DNA of 64,000 nt from Ornithinimicrobium cryptoxanthini (GTDB taxonomy: Bacteria; Actinomycetota; Actinomycetes; Actinomycetales; Dermatophilaceae). Shown piece by piece: positions 7,929 through 16,229 of this stretch. The notes under the pieces are model-generated. The model worked only from the letters and a program-made list of their open reading frames with translations. It ran no database searches and was not told where the DNA came from. How positions within the stretch are numbered: position 1 is the stretch's first letter; each line of letters opens with the position of its first letter. The translations under genes were made by a program, and so were the position numbers. The stretch is from contig NZ_CP099490.1 of NCBI RefSeq assembly GCF_023923205.1, positions 3,286,001-3,350,000 of the forward strand. Direction: 5' to 3'.

Positions 7929-8398
7929 CGGCGTCCTCGCCCCGCGCGGGCCGCCAAGGTCAGGCCGACGGCGAGGGCGATGCCCCCACCGGCACCAAAC
8001 AGGGCCAGCCGCGACGGCCCACTCGCGTCGGTGGGCAGCTGCGACAGCTGCGTGCGCTCGATCCCCGGTCGCGGACCGGCCACGGCGACAGCGACCGAGT
8101 CGGCCATGGCCTGGGCGAGCCGTGGGTCCTGGTGGCGTGTCGTGACCAGGATGGTGTCGTCCTGCCTGGAGACCTGCAGGCGCGCTGACTCGGTGAGCGC
8201 CGACTCGGCTCCCAGCAACGCAGCGACGGCGTCAGGGTCCGCCCGCAGTGAGCCGAACCGCTCGATCACCGAGTCAGCAGCCTCGCCACTGCTCGTGTGC
8301 ACCGTCGCGACGGCTCGATAGTCGGTGGGCCACACGGTGAGCGCCAGCCCCCACGCCGCGAGCACCACAAGGAGCCGAGTGACCCAGCGACTAGACAC
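7925..8398 (-). CDS. Small Wzz/chain-length-determinant-like membrane protein
   Basis: A 157-residue protein starting at GTG 8398. It has an N-terminal transmembrane helix (about residues 6-24, LLVVLAAWGLALTVWP), an extracellular middle section containing TDYRAVATVHTSSG and a TRHQDPRLAQAMADSVAVAV segment, and a C-terminal transmembrane helix (about 130-150). The two-helix layout and the Y-x-A-x-A-x-V strand with a later PxxA helix resemble Wzz/YveK-type polysaccharide chain-length or capsule export proteins, though it is shorter than typical members. It overlaps the acyltransferase start by 4 bp. Role inferred from context. Confidence 0.6.
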   Translation of the reverse strand: MSSRWVTRLLVVLAAWGLALTVWPTDYRAVATVHTSSGEAADSVIERFGSLRADPDAVAALLGAESALTESARLQVSRQDDTILVTTRHQDPRLAQAMADSVAVAVAGPRPGIERTQLSQLPTDASGPSRLALFGAGGGIALAVGLTLAARAGRGRR

Positions 8399-8520
8399 AC
8401 CCCAGTATGGGCGGGCCTCCGTGGCCGCGATGGGTCGGCACGCCGGAGAGCCTCGAGGATGGGATCAGGGCGGCTGCGCGCCAAGAGGCGTAGGAGCGCT
8501 CAGCTGTCTCCCACTCCCCC

Positions 8521-8676
8521 TCACGTGTCCCGCGGCCAGGAGGCCTCTCCGCCCTGGTCGCGGGGCGGGGACCCGCCTGCGGCGCCGGACCGGCGATAGT
8601 AGACGACCGCCAGGACCAAACCGCCCCACAGCACGACGATTGCCAGCACCAGGAACGCGATCGCGACGCCAGTCAT
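8521..8676 (-). CDS. metS: Methionine/alanine importer small subunit (MetS-like)
   Basis: A 51-residue single-span membrane protein starting at ATG 8676. Its hydrophobic helix covers about residues 4-26 (AIAFLVLAIVVLWGGLVLAV), then a YYRR positive anchor and a short polar tail. The IVVLWGGL core is the signature of the small subunit that partners NSS-family MetP. In Corynebacterium glutamicum MetP needs MetS for methionine and alanine uptake. The start codon overlaps the transporter stop (ATGA), giving translational coupling and supporting the assignment. Confidence 0.85.
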   Translation of the reverse strand: MTGVAIAFLVLAIVVLWGGLVLAVVYYRRSGAAGGSPPRDQGGEASWPRDT

Positions 8677-10239
8677 CGGACCTCCTCCAACTCGTCGTCC
8701 CCGGTCAGGTCGTCCGGGTCAAAGGCCTCATCCTCAGCCGCCGTGTCCCTGCGGCCCGGCAGCACGGTGAACACCAGGGCGAAGAGGATCGCGAAGCCAA
8801 CCGTTCCCCAGCCCATGAGGTTGGTGTATGACCTCGGGTAGGGCGGGTCGCCGCCGTAGCCGTCCTGGATGAGGGACAGGCCTGTGGTCGTGATCATCAC
8901 CAGCAGCATGACCGGGACGACGAACGAGATCAGCACCCGCCACCAGGTCCCCACCTGGAACGCGGAGACCAGGTTGAGGTGCGCCTGCAGCTCGGGCAGC
9001 TTGCGCAGGCCCCACGAGATGATCACGGTCATCAGGATCGCCGAGGTGATGATGCCGATCTCGTTGATGTACTTGTCGACGGTGTCCAGGGTGTAGAGCC
9101 CCGTGGTCGTCGCGAACAGCACGATCGAGATGGAGCCGCAGACCCCCACGACGAGGGCCGACGCGGCCGCCCGACCCAGCTCGAACTTCTCCTGCAGCGC
9201 CGCCACGACCACCTGGGCGATCGAGATCATCGACGTGAACCCGGCCAGCACCAGCGAGCCGAAGAACAGCACACCGAAGATCGGACCTCCGGGCATCATG
9301 GAGATGATCTGCGGGAAGGTGACGAAGCTCAGGATCGGGCCGGTGAGCCCCTCCAGCTCGTTGACGCCGACGCCGCTGGCCGCGGCCATGAAGCCCAGCG
9401 TGGCGAAGACACCGATGCCGGCCAGGATCTCGAACGAGGAGTTGGCAAAGCCGGCGACCAGACCCGTCGTGGTCAGGTCGGACTTGCGCTTCAGATAGCT
9501 GGAGTAGGTGATCATGATGCCGAAGGCGATCGACAGCGAGAAGAAGATCTGGCTGTAGGCCGCCAGCCACACGTCGGTGTTGGTCAGCTGCGAGAAGTCC
9601 GGGGTGAACAGCGCGTTCAGCCCATCCATCGCGCCGTCCAGGAAGAGGGCGCGGACCACCAGGATGGTGAACAGGACCACAAGCAGCGGCAGGAAGAACT
9701 TGTTGGCCTTCTCCAGTCCGTTCTGCACGCCGAGCACCATCACGAACATCACCGCGAGCCAGACCAGCAGCAGCGGCAGGAGCAGGTGACCGACGATGTC
9801 GAGGCTGAGGCCGGGCGTCTCGGCGAGCTCGAGGTACTCGCCGGTGAAGAACGCGGTCGGGTTGTCTCCCCACGCCTCGGTGACCGAGAAGATCGTAAAG
9901 CTCGCGGCCCACGCCAGGATCACGCCGTAGTAGCACATGATCACGAACGAGATCCCCACCTGAAACCAGCCCAGGGTCTGCCCGCCCCTGAACAGCCGCC
10001 CCAGGGCCCGGGGCGCCGAGCCCTGGTAGCGGTGCCCGATGGCGTAGTCCAGGAACAGGATCGGGATGCCAGCCGTGAGCAGTGCCACGAGATAGGGGAT
10101 CAGGAACGCTCCCCCGCCGTTCTCGTAGGCCACTCCCGGGAACCGCCAGATGTTGCCCTCCGACTGCCGAACCGATCGCGGCCAGCAGGAACCCGGTCTG
10201 GCCAGACCAGTTCTCACGCTTCGTTGCTGCCTTAGCCAT
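8673..10239 (-). CDS. metP: Sodium-dependent NSS transporter, MetP-like, with an apparent N-terminal frameshift
   Basis: A neurotransmitter:sodium symporter family protein of roughly 520 residues with about 12 membrane spans. The natural N-terminus (MAKAATKRENWSGQTG, then GFLLAAIGSAVG) starts at ATG 10239. The rest (GNIWRFPGVAYENGGGAF onward) continues in a different reading frame. The switch falls at 10158-10162, inside the GSAVGxGNIWRFP sodium-site motif of TM1, where a one-base gain or two-base loss would explain it. No later stop interrupts the main frame. It could be a sequencing error, a recent mutation or phase variation. An internal start at 10217 would lack TM1 and probably not function. 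It precedes metS with a 4-bp overlap. Confidence 0.8.
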
Positions 10240-10316
10240 ACAGGACACTATGGACCTGTGCCATCCCCGCGTCTAGTGATGCGTGCACAGCCACAGTGGC
10301 AACTTCTCCCCCCGCC

Positions 10317-11147
10317 TCAGAGCACTGCCACCACGGGGACGTCGTGCTCGCTGCCCCACGCCTCCCAGTCCTGCGCGTCACGCTCGAGGAAGGCCGCCGC
10401 GAGCTCCGCGTGGGTGCCCCCGATGCCGAGCAGGTCCAGCAGCCGCGCCCAGAAGTGTGGTTCCAGGGCGGCCACGGCCACCCGTCCGCTCCGCGCGAGA
10501 TAGATGGCGTATGCCGGGTGGCCGCCACCGAGGATCCCGCCGGGAGCGGTCAGGCCGTGCCGCAGCGGCTCCCCCAGGTCCCGGGCGGACTCGACCAGCC
10601 CGACCTCGGCATACCCTCCACTGCCGTGCAGGTCCGCCTGTCGCAGTGCGAGCACGCACTCGGTCACCACCCGCTCGGCCGCCGACAGATCGGCCAGCAG
10701 CACCCGCGGCAGCTCGGTGCCGGCGCCGAGCAGTCCGGCCTGCGCCTGATAGGTCAGGTCGTGCCCGGCCTCCTCCGCGCGCTCGCCGGTCTCCCCGACG
10801 ATGGCGACCCAGCCGAGCCGGGGCCAGCGCTGCGCCACCACCTCCCGGGTCAGGCCGAGCCGGGCGAGGGCCGACGGACGTGAGGAGGTGAGCAGGAGAT
10901 CTGCCTCGTCCAGCAGCTCGTGCAACCTCGCCCGGTCGGCTGGCTCCTTAAGGTTGAGCCGGATCACCTGCTGGTCCCCCACCAGCGCGTCGACGAGGTC
11001 AGCGGCGACCGTGCGCAGGATGTCGCCACCGGGCCCCTCGACCCGGATCACCTCCGCCCCCTCGGCCCGCAACCGCCGCGCCGCGACCGGGCCGGGCAGG
11101 GTGCCAGCCAGGCTGACGACCCGCACCCCCGCCAGACGCCCGGTCAT
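10317..11147 (-). CDS. CaiB/BaiF (class III) CoA-transferase-like protein, short
   Basis: A 276-residue protein. The N-terminus (LAGVRVVSLAGTLPGPVAAR, then LRAEGAEVIRVE) is the class III CoA-transferase start. Later motifs are DLLLTSSRPSALARLGL and the GILGGGHPAYAIY segment. Family members usually have 350-450 residues, so this one lacks C-terminal material. The catalytic aspartate normally found in a GxGxxVD motif is a glutamate here (GSGGYAEVG, Glu181). It may be an acyl-CoA racemase or transferase variant or a repurposed enzyme. Its ATG overlaps the stop of the PhzE-like gene by 4 bp (ATGA), an unusual partnership that suggests the two act together. Confidence 0.8.
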   Translation of the reverse strand: MTGRLAGVRVVSLAGTLPGPVAARRLRAEGAEVIRVEGPGGDILRTVAADLVDALVGDQQVIRLNLKEPADRARLHELLDEADLLLTSSRPSALARLGLTREVVAQRWPRLGWVAIVGETGERAEEAGHDLTYQAQAGLLGAGTELPRVLLADLSAAERVVTECVLALRQADLHGSGGYAEVGLVESARDLGEPLRHGLTAPGGILGGGHPAYAIYLARSGRVAVAALEPHFWARLLDLLGIGGTHAELAAAFLERDAQDWEAWGSEHDVPVVAVL

Positions 11148-13039
11148 GACCGCCCTGCCAGGGTGTGCCGGATCAGCGAGTGCAGCGTGACCAGGCCGTC
11201 GCGGGAGAGCACCGACTCCGCGTGCCCCTGGATCGTCGCCACGCCGGGCCCGCGCAGGGCGACGACACCATGCTCGACGTCGGCCGCCACCTCCAGCTCG
11301 ACCTGCTCCCCCGCGCTCTCGAGCACCGCAGGCCCGGGTCGCGCCACGAACGTGTTGTAGAAACCGAGCCGGGCGGGTGTGCCCCAGAGGTCCACCTCGA
11401 GCTGCACGCCCTGGTTGGGGCGCGCCAGCTTGGTGACCTCCAGGCCCGCCATCCGGGCGAGCACCTGGTGACTCAAACAGACCGCGAGCAGCGGCAGGCC
11501 GGCGCCCAGGCGCACCCCGATCAGCTCCCGCAGCCGAGCCAGCCGGGCGTCGTCCGGGTCGTCGGGATCACCCGGTCCGGGTCCGAACAGCACCAGCTCC
11601 GCCCCGGCGACGTCCGCCTCGGCGACCTGGTCCCAGCGCAGCACCCGCGCCACCATGCCGAAGTGGCGCACCTGGTGGGCCAGCATCTGCGTCCACATGT
11701 CCTCGGCGTCGACCACCAGCACCTCCGTCCCGACCAGCAGCGGGTCGGGTCGGGCCTCCTGCGGTGAGAGCCAGAAGGCGGCCAGCGAGTCGTTGCGTGC
11801 CTCGAGCGCGTCGCGCACCCCGGGCAGCTCCACAAGCGTGGGAGTGTCGCGCACCTCGCGTCGCGGACGCAGCCCCAGCGCAGCCAGCATCCCGCTCGCC
11901 TTGGCGGTCGTCTCGGCCACCTCGGACACCGGGTCGGAGTGGCGCACCAGCGTGGCGCCCGCACTGATGGTCACCGTGCCCGCGTCATCCAGGTGCGCGG
12001 CGCGGATCAGGATCGGCGCGTCCAGCGACTCGCGCCCGACGACACCGTCGCGACCGGGCTCTTCCCGTTCGAGCAGCGCCAGGACACCGGAGTAGTAGCC
12101 CCGCCCAGCCGGCTCATGACGCCTGATCACCGTGCACGCGTTCTCCATCGGCGAGCCGGTCACCGTCGGAGCAAACATCGTCTGGCGCAGAACATCCCGT
12201 GGGTCGGAGTCGGCGCGGCCGTCGAGGAGGTACTCGGTGTGCGTCAGGTGGGCCATCTGCTTCAGGTAGGGCCCGGTGATCCGCCCGCCGTGCGAGCAGA
12301 TCTGCGCCATCATCTTCATCTCCTCGTCGACCACCATGAAGAGCTCCTCGGTCTCCTTGGTGTCCACGATGAAGCGGCGGAACGCCGGCTCCAGCTCGGC
12401 CTCGCCCGGGTGCCGGAAGGTGCCGGAGATCGGGTTCATCCGCACCCGCCCGTCCCGCACACTGACGTGCCGCTCGGGCGTCGCGCCGACCAGCGTGTGC
12501 CCGGGCGTGTGCACGGCGAAGGTCCAGTAGGTCCCGCGCTCATCGGTCAGCAGAGTCCGCAACCAGGTCAGCGCCGCGGTCGCGGGGTCGGTGTCGGTCT
12601 GGGCGATGACGTCGCGCCGGATGACGAAGTTGGCGCCCTCACCGTTGCCGATCTCGTCCTCGATCACCGAGGTGACGATCTCGGCATACTCCTCGTCGGA
12701 GACGCTGAACCGCTCATCGGTGACCTCGACAGCGGCCGAGGGGAGTATGTCGCGGAGCAGGTCGACCGGGATCCGCTCGGTCGCCGCGGCGACCAGGACG
12801 CGCAGCGGCGTCCCGTCGTCATGAGCGTCAAAACCGCGCTCGGTGACCTGCCGGAAGGGCACCAGGGCCAGCACCGGCCGGCCCGCCGTGGCCTCGGGGA
12901 TGTCGGCGAGCAGGCCGATGTCCTGCACCTCGCCGACCAGGAGCTCGACCTCAGTCCCCTCCTCGCGCCACAGCAGCGCCCACGACAACCCGGTGGGGTC
13001 GGCGAGGACACGGTCGAGCAGCGGGTGAGCGGTCGGCAT
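11144..13039 (-). CDS. Anthranilate synthase / PhzE-like chorismate amination enzyme (fused subunits)
   Basis: About 631 residues from ATG 13039, which has AGGA 8-11 bases upstream. The N-terminal two thirds form a chorismate-binding domain, with NPISGTFRHPGE, THTEYLLDGRAD, FAPTVTGSPMENA and GRGYYSGVLALL. The C-terminal third is a class I glutamine amidotransferase with the nucleophile in LLAVCLSHQ and the His/Glu dyad in QGHAES. The fused order TrpE-TrpG is that of PhzE, which makes aminodeoxyisochorismate, and of fused anthranilate synthases. No phenazine or other trp genes are near, so the product is open. It is translationally coupled to the CoA-transferase-like gene. Confidence 0.88.
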   Translation of the reverse strand: MPTAHPLLDRVLADPTGLSWALLWREEGTEVELLVGEVQDIGLLADIPEATAGRPVLALVPFRQVTERGFDAHDDGTPLRVLVAAATERIPVDLLRDILPSAAVEVTDERFSVSDEEYAEIVTSVIEDEIGNGEGANFVIRRDVIAQTDTDPATAALTWLRTLLTDERGTYWTFAVHTPGHTLVGATPERHVSVRDGRVRMNPISGTFRHPGEAELEPAFRRFIVDTKETEELFMVVDEEMKMMAQICSHGGRITGPYLKQMAHLTHTEYLLDGRADSDPRDVLRQTMFAPTVTGSPMENACTVIRRHEPAGRGYYSGVLALLEREEPGRDGVVGRESLDAPILIRAAHLDDAGTVTISAGATLVRHSDPVSEVAETTAKASGMLAALGLRPRREVRDTPTLVELPGVRDALEARNDSLAAFWLSPQEARPDPLLVGTEVLVVDAEDMWTQMLAHQVRHFGMVARVLRWDQVAEADVAGAELVLFGPGPGDPDDPDDARLARLRELIGVRLGAGLPLLAVCLSHQVLARMAGLEVTKLARPNQGVQLEVDLWGTPARLGFYNTFVARPGPAVLESAGEQVELEVAADVEHGVVALRGPGVATIQGHAESVLSRDGLVTLHSLIRHTLAGRS

Positions 13040-13207
13040 GAGGTGATCCTGCCATCTTGGCGTGCGCGGTCCCGCAGACGGCCCATCTGCCGCGGGTCCC
13101 GTGCGGAGGTGAGGGGAACCACAACCGCGGCTCCCGCACCGATCCGGGATAGTCCGCCCCCGGCCGCCTTGCATCCACGGTCCCGAGTCCGACCAGATGA
13201 GTGTCCC

Positions 13208-13242
13208 TCAACGCGAGTTATCATAACTGATATGATATTCCA
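13208..13242 (+). promoter_or_regulatory. Extended -10 promoter with embedded palindrome for the nucleotidyltransferase/HTH pair
   Basis: AT-rich island in GC-rich surroundings. TGATATGAT (13228-13236) is an extended -10 (TGn-TATGAT) ending 6 bases before the GTG start at 13243, so the transcript is probably leaderless. A 7-bp perfect inverted repeat TATCATA-N5-TATGATA (13219-13237) overlaps the -10 and would suit autorepression by the downstream HTH protein. A weak -35 (CTCAAC) lies 17 bp upstream. Confidence 0.6.
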
Positions 13243-13944
13243 GTGGTAGCCGAGCCGACCCTGGACGACGTTCTTCGCTCCGCCGCGGAGCTCCAACGTC
13301 TTGTTCCCGACGCCGTCCTCGTGGGGGGGACTGCAGCCGCGATTCACGCCCACCACCGCCAGTCCTTCGACCACGACCATGTGCTCTCCGAGCTGGCGGA
13401 GCGGTATGCCGAGGTGCTGGAGGCCGTCGAGGTGTCCGAGGGGTGGGTGACGAGCGTGCGGGCGAGCTCGCCACCGCTGACACTGCTCGGGTCCCTCGAC
13501 GGCGTGGAGGCGGGACTGCGTCAGCTGCGAAGGGCCCGGCCGCTGGAGGTAGAGCGGCACGACCTCACCTCAGGCAGTGCACTTCTGGTGCCGACACTGC
13601 CCGAGATGCTCCGCATCAAGGCCTACCTGGTGGTGCAGCGCAACGCCACCCGTGACTACCTGGACACGGCGGCGCTCAGCTCCAAGATTGGGGTCGATGA
13701 AGCGGTGGCGACCCTCGCCGACATCGACACCTACTATGAGGACCGTAGCCGCACCCACGGCTCGGTCCTGACGGCGCTGGTCCAGCGGCTTTCCGAGCCC
13801 GCTCCTCGGGACCACCGCGTGACCGGCCAGCTGGCCACCTACAAGGGCCTGGACAAGCGGTGGCACGACTGGGCCGCCGTCGTCCAGGTCTGTCTGGACA
13901 TTGCCGACGGGATCCTGCGCACGGTGGAGCGCGACCTGCCATGA
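13243..13944 (+). CDS. Nucleotidyltransferase-fold protein (AbiEii/MNT-like), candidate toxin
   Basis: A 233-residue protein starting at GTG 13243. The motif VGGTAAAIHAHHRQSFDHDH (residues 27-46) matches the AbiEii-type nucleotidyltransferase pattern GG-x-A-(8)-R-x-S-x-D-x-D, with metal-binding Asp43 and Asp45. A later MLRIKAYLVVQRNATRDYLD segment resembles the conserved region where such proteins carry a Lys and a RDxxD. The stop overlaps the start of the next gene (ATGA). AbiEii-type enzymes act as toxins in type IV toxin-antitoxin and phage-abortive systems. Here the order is enzyme first, DNA-binding partner second, the reverse of classic AbiEi-AbiEii. Function is inferred. Confidence 0.65.
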   Translation: MVAEPTLDDVLRSAAELQRLVPDAVLVGGTAAAIHAHHRQSFDHDHVLSELAERYAEVLEAVEVSEGWVTSVRASSPPLTLLGSLDGVEAGLRQLRRARPLEVERHDLTSGSALLVPTLPEMLRIKAYLVVQRNATRDYLDTAALSSKIGVDEAVATLADIDTYYEDRSRTHGSVLTALVQRLSEPAPRDHRVTGQLATYKGLDKRWHDWAAVVQVCLDIADGILRTVERDLP

Positions 13945-14393
13945 CCCTCGCCTTCCGGAACGTGGATGTGCCAGGCGGGGCACCGGTGAGTTCCTGGCCA
14001 TACGAGGCCATCGTGACCGTCATCGAGCGTGGGTTGATCGCAGACTGGGCAGTGCTGACCCGGGAGATCCGTCGCGACCCGTGGGGTCCGGTGGCTCGGC
14101 AGGTGAGCGACTACCTCAACTACGAGCGACCGGTCGGCGTGGCGCCCCTGCTGGAGCGGGCCATCGGCTCCGCACGCCGATGCGCGCTTCAGGCCGAACG
14201 TGCCGAGGTGGCACGGGACGTGAATGAGTTGGTCAACCGGTCGGGATTGACCTCAGCCTCCTTCGCCGAGCGCATCGGGACGTCGGCATCCCGCCTGTCG
14301 ACATACCGGTCCGGGAAGGTGATCCCCTCAGCCGCCCTGCTGGCCCGGATGCGGCGTCTCGTCAACCGCCTCGACGACAGCTCCGCACCCTGA
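13941..14393 (+). CDS. HTH (XRE-like) DNA-binding protein, candidate antitoxin/regulator
   Basis: About 150 residues from ATG 13941, overlapping the upstream stop by 4 bp. The C-terminal half contains a helix-turn-helix (about residues 95-135: SGLTSASFAERIGTSASRLS followed by TYRSGKVIPS), the classic XRE/Cro arrangement. The N-terminal half (SWPYEAIVTVIERGLIADW and RDPWGPVARQVSDYL) is a helical domain also seen in small regulators next to nucleotidyltransferases. Coupling to the nucleotidyltransferase gene and the palindrome over their promoter suggest that it represses its own operon and may neutralise the partner. It is convergent with the lar homologue, with 6 bp between stops. Confidence 0.65.
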   Translation: MTLAFRNVDVPGGAPVSSWPYEAIVTVIERGLIADWAVLTREIRRDPWGPVARQVSDYLNYERPVGVAPLLERAIGSARRCALQAERAEVARDVNELVNRSGLTSASFAERIGTSASRLSTYRSGKVIPSAALLARMRRLVNRLDDSSAP

Positions 14394-14399
14394 CCGGTC

Positions 14400-15695
14400 T
14401 CAGCGGTCGCCGAGCTTCTCCTTCGTGGCCCACAGGCCCGCGGACGGCGTCGAGATATAGAAGACGCGCTCACCGTCGGGCATCTCGTTCCACCCGTCCT
14501 GCATCACGTCGGGGTTGTAGCGCTCCAACGCCTCCTCGAGCGACATGTACTGGTAGCCCACGGACTCGATGTCCTCACGGGTCAGCGCACCGGGGGCGTA
14601 GGTGATGGTGAAGCGACCCTCGGAGGACCCGTGCACCAGGTGGGCGGTGCCGTGCGGGATGTCCTGCATGTCCGCCTCGGTGCGATAGAGCTCGAGCACC
14701 TCCGACTGGCTGAGATAGCCGTACTTGCGGATCAGCTCGTCGACCTCGGGCTGCTCACCGAACCGCTCGACGCCGGGAGCGATCACCAGCAGCTCGCCCC
14801 CGTCGGCGATCGCCATGCGGGTGCGATAGACCGCCTTGTTGGCCACCCAGGTCGCGCGGAACTCATCGGCCTGCATGACGGCCACGATCTTGTCGACCGG
14901 CTCGTCAAAGGCCGTGATGTTCTGCGCCTTGCTGGCTCGCGCGGCGTCCAGATAGGTCTCCAGGTCGTCGCCGACATAGACCCCGGTGTGCACGAGCTGG
15001 CTGTTGTCGTCATAGTCCATGACCACCTGGAAGTAGACGTCCTTCAGGTGCCCCAGGAAGTGCTCCTCGGCATAGTTGAAGCAGTGCCGCACCGGGGTGA
15101 TCAGGTTGCCTAGGTTGTTCTCGATCCCATAGACCGCCGACGCCATGTGCGAGGAGCCGAGCAGCCGCTTGCCACCGAGGCCGATGAAGTAGTTCTTGTT
15201 GTGGTTGGCGAAGCCGAGCACCTCGTGGGGCACGACGTGCCCGATGTTGATGATCAGGTCCCAGTCCTGCGTGACCGTCATCGTGTTGAGGTCGATCGGC
15301 ATCTCCCAGTCGACCGCCCCGCCCGTCTGCTCCCTGACGAACTCCGCCGGGACCGTGCCGACGTTAGTGACTCCGGACTTCCAGTCGTGGACGTGGATCT
15401 TTTCCTCGGGGATGGTCCCGAACATCCACCGGTTGTCCTCGGGCGTGTGCGGCACGTGCTGCCCCAGGGTGGGGATGAGGTGCACGTCGGCGCCCATCTC
15501 CTCCAGCAGGTGGAAGAAGTGCTCGGTGATCCAGCCGAGGCCCGCGTGGGCCCGGGTGATGTCCGGCGGCAGCAGCAGGACACGGGTGTATGCCGTGATG
15601 TCCAGTCGTTCCTTGGCCTCCGTCAGAGTCTGCTCCACCAACTTCTCGATCGTCGGGCGGTCGATGGGCTTGGCCTCATGGCTGAACCAGGTCAT
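14400..15695 (-). CDS. LarA-family nickel-pincer-nucleotide enzyme, probable sugar-acid 2-epimerase
   Basis: A 431-residue member of the lactate racemase family (DUF2088). Residues matching LarA's cofactor and catalytic positions are visible: His80 in TLGQHVPHTPED, His157 in GHVVPHEVLG, Lys167 in FANHNKNYF (the lysine that tethers the nickel pincer cofactor) and His183 in GSSHMASA. Related LarA homologues include lactate and malate racemases and a D-gluconate 2-epimerase. It is the last gene of uxaC-reductase-gntK-larA-like, 9 bp after gntK. D-mannonate and D-gluconate differ only at C2, so mannonate to gluconate epimerisation would connect the reductase to gluconokinase. Family call firm, substrate inferred. 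Confidence 0.85.
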   Translation of the reverse strand: MTWFSHEAKPIDRPTIEKLVEQTLTEAKERLDITAYTRVLLLPPDITRAHAGLGWITEHFFHLLEEMGADVHLIPTLGQHVPHTPEDNRWMFGTIPEEKIHVHDWKSGVTNVGTVPAEFVREQTGGAVDWEMPIDLNTMTVTQDWDLIINIGHVVPHEVLGFANHNKNYFIGLGGKRLLGSSHMASAVYGIENNLGNLITPVRHCFNYAEEHFLGHLKDVYFQVVMDYDDNSQLVHTGVYVGDDLETYLDAARASKAQNITAFDEPVDKIVAVMQADEFRATWVANKAVYRTRMAIADGGELLVIAPGVERFGEQPEVDELIRKYGYLSQSEVLELYRTEADMQDIPHGTAHLVHGSSEGRFTITYAPGALTREDIESVGYQYMSLEEALERYNPDVMQDGWNEMPDGERVFYISTPSAGLWATKEKLGDR

Positions 15696-15704
15696 GTCGC
15701 CAAC

Positions 15705-16229
15705 CTAGTCCTGGGGGCCGCAGGATTCCAGAGGGCCGCGCCCCATCCAGTCCACCGCGGCGTCCACCAGCTCCTCGGGACTGAGCGCCAGGTCCAGCGC
15801 CACGCCGAGCTCGTCCTCCTGCAGCTCCTCGAGGATCGCGAACTGGGAGGTGAGCAGGCTCGGCGGCATGAAGTGGTCGCGCGCCCGCATCCGGGCCTCG
15901 ATCAGCTCGGCGGGGCCGTGCAGGTGGATGAAGGCCACCTCGGTCCGCCCGGACAGCAGGTCGCGGTAGGAGCGCATCAGGGCGGAGCACGCCAGCACCG
16001 TCGAGTGCCCCTGTCGTCCCTGCTCGGCCATCCACTCGGCCAGCGCGAGGAGCCAGGGACGCCGGTCGGCGTCTGTCAGGGGGATGCCGGCGCGCATCTT
16101 GTCGATGTTGGCAGGCGGGTGGAAGGAGTCGGCGTCGGCGAAGGTCCACCCGACACGCTCGGCCACCAGGGCGGCGATCGTGCTCTTGCCGGACCCCGAG
16201 ACTCCCATCACCACCACGTGCCGGCTCAT
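15705..16229 (-). CDS. gntK: Gluconokinase
   Basis: A 174-residue P-loop kinase that phosphorylates D-gluconate to 6-phospho-D-gluconate. Walker A is GVSGSGKST (residues 9-17), followed by the family segments DADSFHPPANIDKM, LTDADRRPWL, ACSALMRSYRD and ARDHFMPPSLLTSQ. Its start overlaps the reductase stop by 4 bp (ATGA). In this operon its substrate would come from the LarA-type enzyme, and the product would feed the divergent gnd gene. A second, distinct gluconokinase is encoded at 57532-58062. Confidence 0.94.
   Translation of the reverse strand: MSRHVVVMGVSGSGKSTIAALVAERVGWTFADADSFHPPANIDKMRAGIPLTDADRRPWLLALAEWMAEQGRQGHSTVLACSALMRSYRDLLSGRTEVAFIHLHGPAELIEARMRARDHFMPPSLLTSQFAILEELQEDELGVALDLALSPEELVDAAVDWMGRGPLESCGPQD

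Noticed and set aside
5898..8321. An 807-codon forward frame opposite the acyltransferase
   Set aside because: Antisense to a well-supported membrane protein with two conserved domains; composition is shadow-like.
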